NCBI RefSeq assembly: GCF_003332305.1
Contig: NZ_QOIO01000026.1
Span: forward strand, 18,830 to 82,829
Length of the DNA: 64,000 nt
DNA from: Microvirga aerophila
GTDB lineage: Bacteria; Pseudomonadota; Alphaproteobacteria; Rhizobiales; Beijerinckiaceae
Reading direction: 5' to 3'
The notes under the pieces are model-generated. The model had not been told where the DNA came from, did no database searches, and saw only the letters and a list, made by a program, of their open reading frames with translations. Of this stretch, positions 1-8,588 are shown in pieces. Made by a program: the position numbers and the translations under genes. Position 1 is the stretch's first letter; the number at the start of each line of letters is the position of its first letter.

Positions 1-2
1 GC

Positions 3-95
3 AGCGATGTCGCCAAGGCCCGCGAACTTTACGCGCGGGCTCGCGCCCTCGGGATTACGCAGGCGGAAGAGCGCATGCAGGCTTTGAAACAATAA
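3..95 (+). CDS. C-terminal end of a Sel1/TPR-like repeat protein (partial)
   Basis: The window opens inside a plus-strand reading frame that ends at a TAA at 93-95. The last 30 residues read as an alpha-helical repeat with the pattern ARELYARARALG followed by AEERM, which resembles the final helix pair of Sel1/TPR-like repeats common in alphaproteobacterial envelope proteins. Only this tail is visible, so domain order, length and localisation cannot be judged. The family call is inferred from the short repeat pattern alone. Confidence 0.5.
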   Translation, partial: SDVAKARELYARARALGITQAEERMQALKQ

Positions 96-120
96 GGCTT
101 CAACCTCAGGGGCGGCGTTT

Positions 121-381
121 TTAGAACGGCACCCACTCTCCGCCTTCGGTCAGGGCGTCCATCGCCTCTTCGATTGCTGTGGCGGCATCGAGCAGGTGCT
201 GCGCGGTCTGCTCGGCCCGGAGCGACGGCCCGGAGAGCACAGCCGCGCGGGCGGTCGCTTCGCGGACACGATCCATCAGATCGATCAGCGCGCCGGCGAG
301 CGCGGCCCTCTCCTCGTCGGCGGAGGCGTCCGGTGCCTGCTGCCGCTGCTTGCGTGAGGAGAATGGGATCACGTTCGACAT
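121..381 (-). CDS. Small hypothetical protein, 86 aa
   Basis: I do not recognise this protein. The chosen ATG at 381 gives an 86-residue product starting MSNVIPFSSRK; a start further upstream is possible but would add a sequence without family character. The N-terminus is basic (SSRKQRQQ), the middle is a predicted amphipathic helix rich in Ala and Glu, and the end is acidic with the sequence GGEWVPF. There is no signal peptide or membrane segment. It converges on the partial gene at the window edge, with 25 bases between the stops. Conserved short proteins with an NVIPF-type start are common in this order, usually without known function. Confidence 0.6.
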   Translation of the reverse strand: MSNVIPFSSRKQRQQAPDASADEERAALAGALIDLMDRVREATARAAVLSGPSLRAEQTAQHLLDAATAIEEAMDALTEGGEWVPF

Positions 382-706
382 AGGTTTCAGAGTCCGCCTT
401 TGCCCCGGCCGAAGCAATGGGCGAGTCACGTGATCCACAGCATTTGGCGATATAACCTGACATGAAGACTTCAGGCTACCGGGTCAGGCGTATGCCTGCG
501 ATTGGTCTTGGAGCATCGACGAAGCATCGAAACGCCGAACCGCGATACTTGGTTTTAGCCTCGCGTGCTACGGCGAAATCTCCCCTGGGGCGTCGCATTC
601 GACCTGCATAGGATCAGGATTCACGGGTGGGCAGAGACGGGCCCGCCGTGCTATCGCGGGTTCGCCCCACCTCAGGCGGCCAAAATCGCCACAACAGAAC
701 GCCATC

Positions 707-1474
707 ATGGAACTCTCGACTGCGCTCCTCCTTGCGGCTTCCGGCCTTGCGGCCGGTCTCGTCAACGCCATAGCCGGCGGAGGAACCTTCTTCACCTTTT
801 CGGCCCTTGTGGCGGCGGGCCTTCCTCCTGTCGTCGCAAACGCCACGAGCGCAGTCGCGGTCACGCCGGCCAATCTGGCAAGCGCCTGGGCTTACCGCAA
901 GGAGCTCATGGCCAACCTGAGGCGCTTCGCTGCCTTGGGAATCGTGAGCCTCCTGGGCGGCCTCGTCGGCGCATACATCCTGACCGTGACCAACAACGAG
1001 GCGTTCCGGCAGCTGGTGCCCTGGCTTCTCCTGTTCGCCACTCTGCTGTTTGCCGCAAGCCCCCGCATCGTGGCGCTTGCCCGGGCCATCGGTCGGCACG
1101 AGGGGCACCACCCCTCCGCCCGCGCCTGGGCGGCCGGGCTGGCGTTCCAGTTTTGCGTATCGATCTATGGCGGCTTCTTCGGCGCAGGCATGGGCATCGT
1201 GATGCTGGCGGCGCTTGCCATCACCGAGGGCGACGACTTCCACCTGATCAATTCGGCGAAGCATTTGTGCTCGACCCTGATCCAGCTGATCGCCGTCGTG
1301 CTGTTCGTCGCCGCAAGTCTGGTGAGCTGGCGTGAAACCGCTGTCGTGGGCGCGGCGTCCGTGATTGGCGGATATCTTGGGGTCGTGTTCGGCCGCCGTC
1401 TGCCCCCGGTGGCGATCCGCTGGCTCGTGATCGGCGTCGGCGCTGCGCTGACTGTTTACTTCTTCTTAAGGTAA
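707..1474 (+). CDS. TauE/SafE (TSUP) family anion exporter, 255 aa
   Basis: This is an integral membrane protein with about eight hydrophobic segments and two internally similar halves, as expected for TauE/SafE permeases. The N-terminal half carries the family-type sequence GLVNAIAGGGTFFTF and later NATSAVAVTP; the second half has the matching GGFFGAGMGIVMLAAL. Members export sulfite, sulfoacetate or related organosulfonates, but substrate cannot be read from sequence. A cysteine synthase and a YeeE/YedE transporter lie within 3 kb, which fits a sulfur role by context only. The length is normal for the family. The 268 bases upstream hold no gene I can support. Confidence 0.85.
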   Translation: MELSTALLLAASGLAAGLVNAIAGGGTFFTFSALVAAGLPPVVANATSAVAVTPANLASAWAYRKELMANLRRFAALGIVSLLGGLVGAYILTVTNNEAFRQLVPWLLLFATLLFAASPRIVALARAIGRHEGHHPSARAWAAGLAFQFCVSIYGGFFGAGMGIVMLAALAITEGDDFHLINSAKHLCSTLIQLIAVVLFVAASLVSWRETAVVGAASVIGGYLGVVFGRRLPPVAIRWLVIGVGAALTVYFFLR

Positions 1475-1589
1475 CCACGAAGACGCACTCGTCTGATGGG
1501 GATTTTTCAGACCGCCGCCTGATTCACGCCACACGAGTCACCCTAGCTGGCGCGGTGTGATTCCACCCTCTTGTGAAAAGGACGACGCC

Positions 1590-2021
1590 GTGGCCGAACC
1601 CAGAAACCCGTCAGGACTCGAAGGATCTCAATCGGTGAGCGCCCTCGGCCTGAGATGGGCCGCCTTGCGTGGCATGCTGACCTCGCCTCTGATCCTGATC
1701 GAGGAGCAACGGCCCCTGCGCGAGGAGCTGCTGCGGGAGCTCGGATCGATCGAACAGGATTTCGTTGCGCTGCAATCCCGCAACCCCATGGAGATTTCAG
1801 CCAAGATCGACATTGCGAAATCCGCAATCCGCGAAGGTTTGCAGGCGGGCCAGCCCTGGCTGCTCAATCTCCTGGAGAGCATCCAGTCCGACCTGCAGGC
1901 GGCAAACGCCAGGCCGACTGCGGCTCCGGCCGGACGGCCGACGACCAACCTCGTGCGCTCGCAGCAGCAGCGTCCCGAGGGAAGCACGGGCTCTGAGGCC
2001 GAGACACCTTCCGCGGCCTGA
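1590..2021 (+). CDS. Hypothetical cytoplasmic protein, 143 aa
   Basis: No family is recognised. I chose the GTG at 1590 because AAAAGGA at 1576-1581 lies eight bases before it; the in-frame ATG at 1557 lacks a comparable ribosome site. The protein has a helical core (roughly residues 25-100) with alternating charged and hydrophobic residues, containing EEQRPLREELLRELGSIEQ, and then a low-complexity tail rich in Ala, Pro, Thr, Gln and Ser. There are no membrane segments or cysteines in the mature region. It stands alone and is followed by a strong hairpin terminator shared with the converging cysteine synthase gene. Confidence 0.6.
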   Translation: MAEPRNPSGLEGSQSVSALGLRWAALRGMLTSPLILIEEQRPLREELLRELGSIEQDFVALQSRNPMEISAKIDIAKSAIREGLQAGQPWLLNLLESIQSDLQAANARPTAAPAGRPTTNLVRSQQQRPEGSTGSEAETPSAA

Positions 2022-2041
2022 TCTCCCTTGCACGACAGCAA

Positions 2042-2075
2042 TGCGCGCCGCCTCCGTTGCGGCGCGCAAATTTTT
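2042..2075 (+). terminator. Rho-independent terminator after the 143-aa gene
   Basis: A perfect 10-bp stem (2042-2051 with 2059-2068) encloses a 7-base loop and is followed by AA and a run of five T. The T-run is on the plus strand, so it ends transcription of the gene stopping at 2021. The hairpin may also slow transcription arriving from the converging cysteine synthase gene, which stops at 2077. Confidence 0.85.
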
Positions 2076-2076
2076 A

Positions 2077-3108
2077 TCAGACGAGACCAGGATCGATGGT
2101 GCTCTGGCGTTCCAGCCAGGCCGGGACCGGCAGGTTCTTTGCGCGCAGAAACTCCGGATTGAAGAGCTTGGTCTGATAGCGAGTGCCGTAGTCGCACAGC
2201 ACCGTCACGATGGTGTGGCCGGGACCCAGATGCTTCGCGAGGCGGATGGCGCCCGCCACGTTAATCCCTGACGACCCCCCGAGGCACAGGCCTTCATTCT
2301 CCAAAAGATCGAAGATCACCGGCACGGCCTCTTCGTCGGGAATCTGGAACGCAACGTCGATGGGCGCTCCCTCCAGGTTCTTGGTGATGCGGCCCTGGCC
2401 GATGCCCTCCGTGATGGAGGAACCGGCCGCCTTCAGTTCGCCGGTGGTGTAGTAACTGTAGAGCGCCGCCCCCATGGGATCGGCAAGACCGATGGCGACC
2501 TTCGGGTTGCGTTCCTTCAGCGCCATGCCGACGCCCGCGAGGGTCCCGCCGGTACCGACCGCGCAAATGAACCCGTCGACTTTGCCGTCGGTCTGTTCCC
2601 AGATCTCGGGACCGGTGGTCTCGATATGCGCTTGCCGGTTCGCCACGTTGTCGAACTGGTTGGCCCAGATCGCCCCGTTCGGTTCAGAGGCGGCGAGGCG
2701 CTCGGCCAGCCGGCCCGACACTTTCACGTAGTTATTGGGATTGGCGTAGGGGACAGCTGGCACCTCGATCAGCTCGGCGCCTGCGAGCCGCAGCATGTCC
2801 TTCTTCTCCTGGCTTTGGGTGTCCGGAATGACAATGACGGTGCGAAAACCCAGGGCATTCGCCACGAGCGCCAAGCCGATGCCGGTGTTGCCGGCTGTTC
2901 CCTCGACGATCACGCCGCCGGGTCGCAGCGCCCCGCGCCTGACTGCATCCTCGATGATGGACAGCGCGGCCCGATCCTTCACGGACTGGCCTGGGTTCAT
3001 GAACTCGGCCTTGCCCAAGATGGTGCATCCGGTGAGTTCGGAGGCGCGGCGAAGTTTGATCAGCGGCGTATTGCCGATTGTGGCAGGAACGTCAGGCTTG
3101 ATGGTCAT
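2077..3108 (-). CDS. cysK: Cysteine synthase A (O-acetylserine sulfhydrylase), 343 aa
   Basis: A PLP-dependent enzyme of fold type II that makes L-cysteine from O-acetylserine and sulfide in the cytoplasm. The substrate-side motif GNTPLIKL is at about residues 12-19. The PLP lysine is Lys44 in NPGQSVKDRA; the extra Gln in this motif marks a subgroup often seen in alphaproteobacteria. The phosphate-binding loops EGTAGNTGIGLA and GTGGTLAGV are intact, and SSGINV lies near the C-terminus. The length suits the longer CysK form. It is divergent from a YeeE/YedE transporter, so both may draw on the shared AT-rich promoter region. A cystathionine beta-synthase-like role is possible but less likely because no CBS domain is present. 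Confidence 0.9.
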   Translation of the reverse strand: MTIKPDVPATIGNTPLIKLRRASELTGCTILGKAEFMNPGQSVKDRAALSIIEDAVRRGALRPGGVIVEGTAGNTGIGLALVANALGFRTVIVIPDTQSQEKKDMLRLAGAELIEVPAVPYANPNNYVKVSGRLAERLAASEPNGAIWANQFDNVANRQAHIETTGPEIWEQTDGKVDGFICAVGTGGTLAGVGMALKERNPKVAIGLADPMGAALYSYYTTGELKAAGSSITEGIGQGRITKNLEGAPIDVAFQIPDEEAVPVIFDLLENEGLCLGGSSGINVAGAIRLAKHLGPGHTIVTVLCDYGTRYQTKLFNPEFLRAKNLPVPAWLERQSTIDPGLV

Positions 3109-3321
3109 AGGAGCTTACCCAACAGAGGCGGCTCTCCGGCGAGAGCGAATGGAACGGGCTCTAGCCCGCCAGGTCGAGGAGATAAATTACATTTTAACTC
3201 CGTGATTATACGCGTAAATACATCTATTGACGTTTTATATCAAAAACAACATTTAATGGCGAACAAGCCGGAGGCGTACCGCCTGTCGGTCCAAACATCG
3301 GCGCGCACAAGAGGAAAGCCT
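3109..3321. promoter_or_regulatory. Divergent AT-rich promoter region between cysK and the YeeE/YedE gene
   Basis: This 213-base gap separates two divergent sulfur-related genes. Bases 3181-3260 are much richer in A and T than the surroundings. They contain the 8-bp palindrome TACGCGTA at 3209-3216 and a TTGACG hexamer at 3227-3232 that could be a -35 element for the rightward gene, with TTTAAT at 3252-3257 as a possible -10 at a long spacing of 19. The promoter assignment is tentative. No regulator gene is adjacent. Confidence 0.4.
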
Positions 3322-4557
3322 ATGTCCAGCTCTGCAGTGGCCTCGCCCATGCTTATCTCCAGCCGGGCGGGACTTGACGTCAACGTGCCCGCTTCTCTGG
3401 TGGCCGCAACGGGCATTCTCGGTGGCGCAGCCCTGATCGGGTCGATCGCCAATCCGAAGCAGGCGACGCTCTACATCCTGGGCGCGGCGCTCGGGCTCGT
3501 GCTTTACCACGCGGCCTTCGGATTCACTTCCGCTTGGCGCGTGTTCATCGCCGATCGCCGCGGCGAGGGCCTTCGCGCCCAGATGGTGATGCTCGCCATC
3601 GCGTCCACACTGTTCTTTCCGGTGCTGGCCTCCGGCTCCCTGTTCGGTCAGCCCGTGACCGGCCTGGTTTCACCAGCGAGCCTGTCCGTGGTCTTCGGCG
3701 CCTTCATCTTCGGCATTGGCATGCAGATGGGTGGCGGCTGCGCGTCAGGCGTCCTCTACACGGCTGGCGGCGGTTCGACCCGCATGCTGATCACGCTCGC
3801 GGCCTTCATCGCGGGCTCCGCTATCGGCGCGGCGCATCTTCACTGGTGGACGGCGCTGCCGAGCCTTCCCAAGATTTCCTTGGTCGAGGCTTGGGGCCCC
3901 TGGACGGCGCTTGCCGTGCAGCTCGCGATCTTCGCCACGATTGCGGCTGTCACCGTGGTGCTGGAAAAGCGCCGGCACGGTCGCCTAATCCCGGCTAACC
4001 CGTCTCCACGGGAGGGCCTCGCCCGCTTCCTGCGTGGTCCCTGGCCGCTGGTAGCCGGTGCGGTGGCTCTGGCGCTGTTGAACTTCGCAACTCTCTATCT
4101 GGCCGGCCGCCCTTGGGGCATCACCTCGGCCTTCGCGCTCTGGGGCTCGAAGATTGCAGCCGGAATCGGTTTCGACGTGGCGAGCTGGCCCTATTGGTCT
4201 AGCCTTGCCCGGCAGGCCGAACTGAACGGAAGCGTTTTCAATGATATCACGTCCGTGATGGATTTCGGCATTGTGCTCGGCGCGCTTCTGGCGGCGGCGC
4301 TGGCGGGCCGTTTCTCGCCGGTCTGGCGCATTCCTCTGCGCTCGGCGGTAGCCGCCGTCGTCGGCGGTCTGTTGCTCGGCTACGGCGCACGCCTCGCCTA
4401 TGGGTGCAATATCGGAGCGTATTTCTCCGGCATTGCATCGGGCAGCCTGCATGGCTGGGTGTGGCTGGTGGCAGCCTTCTTCGGCAACGTCCTCGGGACG
4501 AAGGTACGCCCGCTCTTCGGTCTTGAAGTCGAGCGGGTCAAGCTGACCGCCTGCTGA
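3322..4557 (+). CDS. YeeE/YedE (TsuA-like) thiosulfate/sulfur transporter, 411 aa
   Basis: A polytopic inner-membrane protein of the YeeE/YedE family, whose characterised members import thiosulfate or move sulfur compounds. Two conserved cysteine-containing pore motifs are visible: MGGGCASGVLY in the first half and YGCNIGAYFSGIASGS in the second. They correspond to the cysteines that relay thiosulfate in TsuA-type proteins. About ten hydrophobic segments are seen. The ATG at 3322 is preferred over the in-frame ATG at 3256 because GAGGAAA lies just upstream. The neighbouring divergent cysteine synthase fits import of thiosulfate sulfur for cysteine synthesis. No TusA/YeeD-type partner is next to it. 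The substrate remains inferred. Confidence 0.85.
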   Translation: MSSSAVASPMLISSRAGLDVNVPASLVAATGILGGAALIGSIANPKQATLYILGAALGLVLYHAAFGFTSAWRVFIADRRGEGLRAQMVMLAIASTLFFPVLASGSLFGQPVTGLVSPASLSVVFGAFIFGIGMQMGGGCASGVLYTAGGGSTRMLITLAAFIAGSAIGAAHLHWWTALPSLPKISLVEAWGPWTALAVQLAIFATIAAVTVVLEKRRHGRLIPANPSPREGLARFLRGPWPLVAGAVALALLNFATLYLAGRPWGITSAFALWGSKIAAGIGFDVASWPYWSSLARQAELNGSVFNDITSVMDFGIVLGALLAAALAGRFSPVWRIPLRSAVAAVVGGLLLGYGARLAYGCNIGAYFSGIASGSLHGWVWLVAAFFGNVLGTKVRPLFGLEVERVKLTAC

Positions 4558-4599
4558 TCGGCTCGGTCTTGTGGCGCCGCCGCGGGACCCGAGCTCCAA

Positions 4600-5232
4600 C
4601 TAGGCGATTCCCGGGGCCTCGGCTCTGGCCCGGGTAATGACCTCCTTGACGGTCTTGAGGGGCTGAGCGCCGCTGAGGAGATAAGCCTGCCCGCCCGCGC
4701 TGACGATGAGCGCCGGCACGCCCGAAATTCCGACCTCCCGCGCAACCCGCTCGTCTTCCACGACGGCTTGCGTATAGCGTCCACTGTCTAACCCATCGCG
4801 CAGGGCCACTGCATCGAGACCAGCCGACAGGCCGATGTCGATGAGCACATCGAGGCTGGCAAGATCGCGTCCATCTTCGAAAAAGGCCTTGAACAAGGCG
4901 CGGTTCATCTCGTCGAGCAGCCCCTGCTCCCGGGCGAATTCCGCGGCCTCGTGCGCCTTGCGGCTATAGGGCTGGACTGGCGGCAGGCGCAGCGTCATGC
5001 CGCGCTGCTCCGCCATGGGATAAACCGACTGGTTCCACACCCGATGGAGATATTCGCCATTAGGATCGAGGGTTGGCGTGGGCTCGGGCCGAAGCTCGAA
5101 GGCGCGCCAGTCGATCTGAACCTGCTCGCCGAACTCATCCTTCACCTGGTCGAGAACAGGCCGCTCCAGATAGCAGAAAGGGCAGACGTAATCGCTCCAG
5201 ACCACGATCTGGATGGTATCATGCTTTTGCAT
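4600..5232 (-). CDS. DsbA-family thiol oxidoreductase (FrnE-like), 210 aa
   Basis: A cytoplasmic DsbA/FrnE-type thioredoxin-fold protein. The redox motif is Cys17-Pro-Phe-Cys20 in WSDYVCPFCYLE, followed by the helical insert. The cis-Pro loop appears as GISGVPALIV near residue 165. No signal peptide is present, so it belongs with the FrnE-like cytoplasmic members rather than periplasmic DsbA. The ATG at 5232 has a GGAGA site six bases upstream. The start overlaps the end of oxyR by 14 bases on the same strand, so the two genes are probably cotranscribed and translationally coupled, tying it to the peroxide response. Its substrate is unknown. Confidence 0.85.
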   Translation of the reverse strand: MQKHDTIQIVVWSDYVCPFCYLERPVLDQVKDEFGEQVQIDWRAFELRPEPTPTLDPNGEYLHRVWNQSVYPMAEQRGMTLRLPPVQPYSRKAHEAAEFAREQGLLDEMNRALFKAFFEDGRDLASLDVLIDIGLSAGLDAVALRDGLDSGRYTQAVVEDERVAREVGISGVPALIVSAGGQAYLLSGAQPLKTVKEVITRARAEAPGIA

Positions 5233-6163
5233 CGCGCGTCTCCATGGCGGCCGGGGTTCGGCGTCCCCCATCGACGCCAGGCTGCAAGCCTCTGACGATC
5301 TGGCCGAGCGCTGTGAAATCGTCCTTTCGGCTCGACGTTTTGCGCCACGCCAGGCCAATCGTGCGCATCGGCGGATTGTCGGGAAACTGAATCAGGGCCA
5401 CGCGCTGCCGGTCGACTTCCGCGGCCGCGCAGAGTTCCGGCAGGAGCGTGATCCCATGGCCCGCCGCAACCATCTGCATGATGGTGGTCAGCGACGCGGC
5501 GCCCAACGCCTTGCGGGACTGCACGTTGGCGATCTTGCAGAACTGAAGCGCCTGGTCCCTCAAGCAGTGCCCCTCCTCCAAGAGCAACAGGCGCTCGCGC
5601 ACCATGCGCGCGTGCAGATTGCCGGACGACCAGCTCGGCGCTGCCTTGGCCTGAACGGCGACAAGAAACCGGTCGTCGAACAGCGCGGTCGCTTCCAGTT
5701 GGGGATGAGCCACGGGCAAGGCCAGCATCACCGCGTCGAGATCTCCGCGCACGAGCTCGTCGAGCAGCGTGTCCGTCTGGGTTTCGCGGACCAGAAGGTC
5801 GAGGGATGGGTAGCTTGCCTCCACCCTGGTCAGCAGGCTCGGCAGCACATAAGGAGCCACGGACGGGATGATCCCCAGGCGCAGTGCGCCCGTGAGCACG
5901 CCCCGCTGCTGGCGGGCAAATTCGCTCAGATCGCGAACATGATGCAGGATCGTTTCGGCCCGCGCGGCGATTTCCTGACCGGCCGAGGTCAGCGAGACAC
6001 TGTTTCCCCGCCGCTCGACAAGTCTAACTCCCAGCTCCTGCTCGAGCTCCTTCACCTGCATCGAGAGCGCCGGCTGTGTCACGGCGCATTGCTGGGCCGC
6101 CATGCCGAAATGGCGGGTGCGCGAGAGCGTTTCAAAATAGCGGAGCTGTCTGAGCGTCACCAT
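5219..6163 (-). CDS. oxyR: LysR-family peroxide sensor OxyR, 314 aa
   Basis: A LysR-type activator. The N-terminal winged helix-turn-helix begins [17 protein letters not shown] and contains [15 protein letters not shown]. The regulatory domain carries Cys200 and Cys209 in [12 protein letters not shown], matching in spacing and context the Cys199/Cys208 disulfide switch of E. coli OxyR. I therefore call OxyR rather than a general LysR protein. It is divergent from the catalase gene with 94 bases between starts, the classical arrangement for OxyR control. The in-frame extension upstream is rejected because the ATG at 6163 fits the family N-terminus exactly. Confidence 0.93.
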   Translation of the reverse strand: MVTLRQLRYFETLSRTRHFGMAAQQCAVTQPALSMQVKELEQELGVRLVERRGNSVSLTSAGQEIAARAETILHHVRDLSEFARQQRGVLTGALRLGIIPSVAPYVLPSLLTRVEASYPSLDLLVRETQTDTLLDELVRGDLDAVMLALPVAHPQLEATALFDDRFLVAVQAKAAPSWSSGNLHARMVRERLLLLEEGHCLRDQALQFCKIANVQSRKALGAASLTTIMQMVAAGHGITLLPELCAAAEVDRQRVALIQFPDNPPMRTIGLAWRKTSSRKDDFTALGQIVRGLQPGVDGGRRTPAAMETRDAKA

Positions 6164-6165
6164 GC

Positions 6166-6184
6166 CGATAAGAATAACTGATCG
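6166..6184. promoter_or_regulatory. Candidate OxyR/LysR binding site between oxyR and katA
   Basis: An interrupted inverted repeat, CGATAAG-N5-CTGATCG, has six of seven arm positions matching. It contains the T-N11-A spacing (T at 6169, A at 6181) typical of LysR-family operators. It sits three bases upstream of the oxyR start codon and in the divergent gap to katA. This placement suits autorepression of oxyR and activation of katA. It is inferred from pattern and position. Confidence 0.5.
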
Positions 6185-6257
6185 GACGGCGCATGCAAAG
6201 CGATTGGACCTGATCATGCCCCTCGGCCATGGTTCCGCCCAAGCTTTGGAGAGGACC

Positions 6258-7724
6258 ATGACCAAAAGCACCATCATGACGACGACGGGCGGCGCGCCGA
6301 TCCCGGACAACCAGAACAGTATCTCGGCCGGCGAGCGCGGCCCGCTGCTCCTGCAGGACTACCAGCTGATCGAAAAGCTGGCGCACCAGAACCGCGAACG
6401 CATCCCGGAACGCGTCGTGCACGCCAAGGGCTCGGCCGCCTACGGCACGCTCACCATCACGCAGGACATCACCCGCTACTCGAAGGCGAAGGTGTTCTCG
6501 GAAATCGGCAAGCAGACGGAAGTGTTCCTGCGCTTCTCGACCGTGGCCGGCGAGCGCGGCGCGGCCGATGCGGAGCGCGACGTGCGGGGCTTTGCCCTCA
6601 AGGTCTACACGGAAGAGGGCAACTGGGACATCGTGGGCAACAACACGCCTGTGTTCTTCGTGCGCGATCCGGTGAAGTTCCCCGACTTCATCCGCACGCA
6701 GAAGCGTCACCCGGCCACGAACCTGCGCTCGGCCACGGCCATGTGGGATTTCTGGTCGCTCAGCCCCGAGACTCTGCATCAGGTAACGATCCTGTTCTCG
6801 GATCGCGGCCTGCCTGTCGGCTACCGGTTCATGCACGGCTTCGGCTCGCACACCTACTCGTTCATCAACGAGGCGGGCGAGCGCTTCTGGGTCAAGTTCC
6901 ACTTCAAGTCCATGCAGGGCATCAAAACCTGGTCGAACCGCGAGGCCGAGGCCGTTGTCGCCAAGGACCGCGAGAGTGCCCAGCGGGACCTCTATGAGGC
7001 GATCGAGAACGGTGACTTCCCGCACTGGAAGTTCTGCGTTCAGATCATGCCCGAGACGGACGCGGAGAAGACCTCCTACAACCCCTTCGACGTCACCAAG
7101 GTGTGGCCTCACGCGGAGTATCCGCTGATCGAAGTGGGCGTGCTCGAGCTCAACCGAAACGCGGCGCACTACTTCGCCGAAGTCGAGCAGTCCTCGTTCT
7201 CGCCGTCGAACATCGTGCCCGGCATCGGCTTCTCGCCGGACAAGATGCTCCAGGGCCGTATTTTCGCCTATGCGGATGCGCATCGCTACCGGGTCGGCAC
7301 CCATTACGAGGCGTTGCCGGTGAATCGTCCGCGCTGTCCGGTGAACCACTACCACGCGGATGGCGGCATGCTGTTCGACGTGCCCAACCGCGGCAATGCC
7401 TACTACGAGCCGAACTCCTTCAGCGGACCGGTGCAGACGCAGCGCGCCGCTGAGCCGCCGCTCAAGATCTCGGGCGATGCGGACCGCTACGATCACCGCG
7501 CCGGCAACGACGATTACAAGCAGCCGGGCGATCTCTTCCGCCTGATGACGCCCGCCGAGCAGGGACGCCTCATGGACAACATCGCGGAAGCCATGCAGGG
7601 CGTGCCGCAGGAGATCGTGAAGCGACAGATCGTGCACTTCTACCTGGCCGACAAGGCCTATGGCCTTGGTGTCGCAGACCGCTTGGGACTCAAGGGCGCG
7701 GTGTTGATCCAGGCGGCCGAATAG
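6258..7724 (+). CDS. katA: Monofunctional heme catalase, 488 aa
   Basis: A clade-3-size (small subunit) catalase that disproportionates hydrogen peroxide in the cytoplasm. The distal histidine lies in [13 protein letters not shown], the distal asparagine in [12 protein letters not shown], and the proximal heme-ligating tyrosine in [15 protein letters not shown]. The ATG at 6258 is chosen because GGAGAGGA at 6248-6255 is an excellent ribosome site; upstream in-frame codons run into the oxyR promoter region. Divergence from oxyR implies peroxide-inducible expression. A strong terminator follows at once, so it is monocistronic. Confidence 0.96.
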   Translation: MTKSTIMTTTGGAPIPDNQNSISAGERGPLLLQDYQLIEKLAHQNRERIPERVVHAKGSAAYGTLTITQDITRYSKAKVFSEIGKQTEVFLRFSTVAGERGAADAERDVRGFALKVYTEEGNWDIVGNNTPVFFVRDPVKFPDFIRTQKRHPATNLRSATAMWDFWSLSPETLHQVTILFSDRGLPVGYRFMHGFGSHTYSFINEAGERFWVKFHFKSMQGIKTWSNREAEAVVAKDRESAQRDLYEAIENGDFPHWKFCVQIMPETDAEKTSYNPFDVTKVWPHAEYPLIEVGVLELNRNAAHYFAEVEQSSFSPSNIVPGIGFSPDKMLQGRIFAYADAHRYRVGTHYEALPVNRPRCPVNHYHADGGMLFDVPNRGNAYYEPNSFSGPVQTQRAAEPPLKISGDADRYDHRAGNDDYKQPGDLFRLMTPAEQGRLMDNIAEAMQGVPQEIVKRQIVHFYLADKAYGLGVADRLGLKGAVLIQAAE

Positions 7725-7754
7725 ACTAAACCTCCGGCGAGGCAACGATTCTAG

Positions 7755-7785
7755 GCGGCTCAGGGGCAACCCTGGGCCGCTTTTT
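7755..7785 (+). terminator. Rho-independent terminator after katA
   Basis: An 11-bp stem (7755-7765 with 7770-7780) with one G-T pair and a 4-base loop is followed directly by five T. It lies 30 bases beyond the katA stop and just before the converging MBL hydrolase gene. Confidence 0.9.
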
Positions 7786-7794
7786 CGTTGCGGC

Positions 7795-8448
7795 TCAGAT
7801 GAGCCCTTCGCCCTGAAGGAACGGATTGGTCTGCCGCTCCTGGCCGATGGTGCTCGTGGGGCCGTGACCGCAGATAAAGGCCACGTCGTCGCCCAGCGGC
7901 AGCAACTTCTCCTTGATGGAACGGATCAGCGCTTTTCCATCGCCACCGGGCAGATCCGTGCGACCGACCGATCCCTGAAACAGTACATCTCCCACGATGG
8001 CGAAGCGCTGGGTTGGCGACACGAATACGACGCTGCCGGGCGAATGGCCCGGGCAATGCAGGACGTCGAGAGCGAGGTCACCGATTGTCACGGTGTCACC
8101 TTCGTTGAGCCAGCGATCCGGCGTCACCGCGCGAGCGTCCCCGATTCCGTAGCCTTGGCCGGTCTCGGCCAAGCGGTCGAGCAGAAAACGATCCGCCTCA
8201 TGCGGACCTTCGATCGGCACCCCGAGATCTTCCTTCAATTGGGCCGCGCCGCCTGCGTGATCGATATGGCCATGGGTCAGGATAATCTTTTCGACCGTTA
8301 TGCCCATCTCCGCGATGGCCTGCCGAATGCGGTCGAGATCGCCCCCGGGATCGATCACCGCCCCTTTCTTGGTCTGATCGTTCCACAGCAGGGTGCAGTT
8401 CTGCTGGAACGGCGTCACGGGAATGATGGCGGCGCGGACTTCTGTCAC
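7795..8448 (-). CDS. MBL-fold metallohydrolase, glyoxalase II-like (YcbL type), 217 aa
   Basis: A cytoplasmic metallo-beta-lactamase-fold hydrolase. The metal-binding motif THGHIDHAGG (HxHxDH) is at about residues 59-68. Further ligand positions are visible in CPGHSPGSVVFV, VGDVLFQGSVGR and the terminal CGHGPTSTIGQE. This short single-domain layout without the GloB C-terminal helices is typical of YcbL-like glyoxalase II relatives that hydrolyse S-lactoylglutathione or other thioesters. The divergent neighbours are glutathione-dependent formaldehyde genes, which is consistent with a glutathione thioester substrate, but the substrate is inferred. Confidence 0.85.
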   Translation of the reverse strand: MTEVRAAIIPVTPFQQNCTLLWNDQTKKGAVIDPGGDLDRIRQAIAEMGITVEKIILTHGHIDHAGGAAQLKEDLGVPIEGPHEADRFLLDRLAETGQGYGIGDARAVTPDRWLNEGDTVTIGDLALDVLHCPGHSPGSVVFVSPTQRFAIVGDVLFQGSVGRTDLPGGDGKALIRSIKEKLLPLGDDVAFICGHGPTSTIGQERQTNPFLQGEGLI

Positions 8449-8588
8449 AGGGAACCCTCAACTGATGCACGCAGCACATATAGCGGGTGAGGGTCCGTTT
8501 GAACCCCCAGGGCCGCGCGCTCCTTCTATTGACCTCGCATCGCGGTGGTTCACATAGTCCCGGCACAGAATCAGAGAGAGACATCACC

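Noticed and set aside
2626..3321. A long N-terminal extension of the YeeE/YedE gene back to 2626
   Set aside because: It would overlap cysK on the opposite strand; the extra sequence has no membrane or family character and a good ribosome site precedes 3322.
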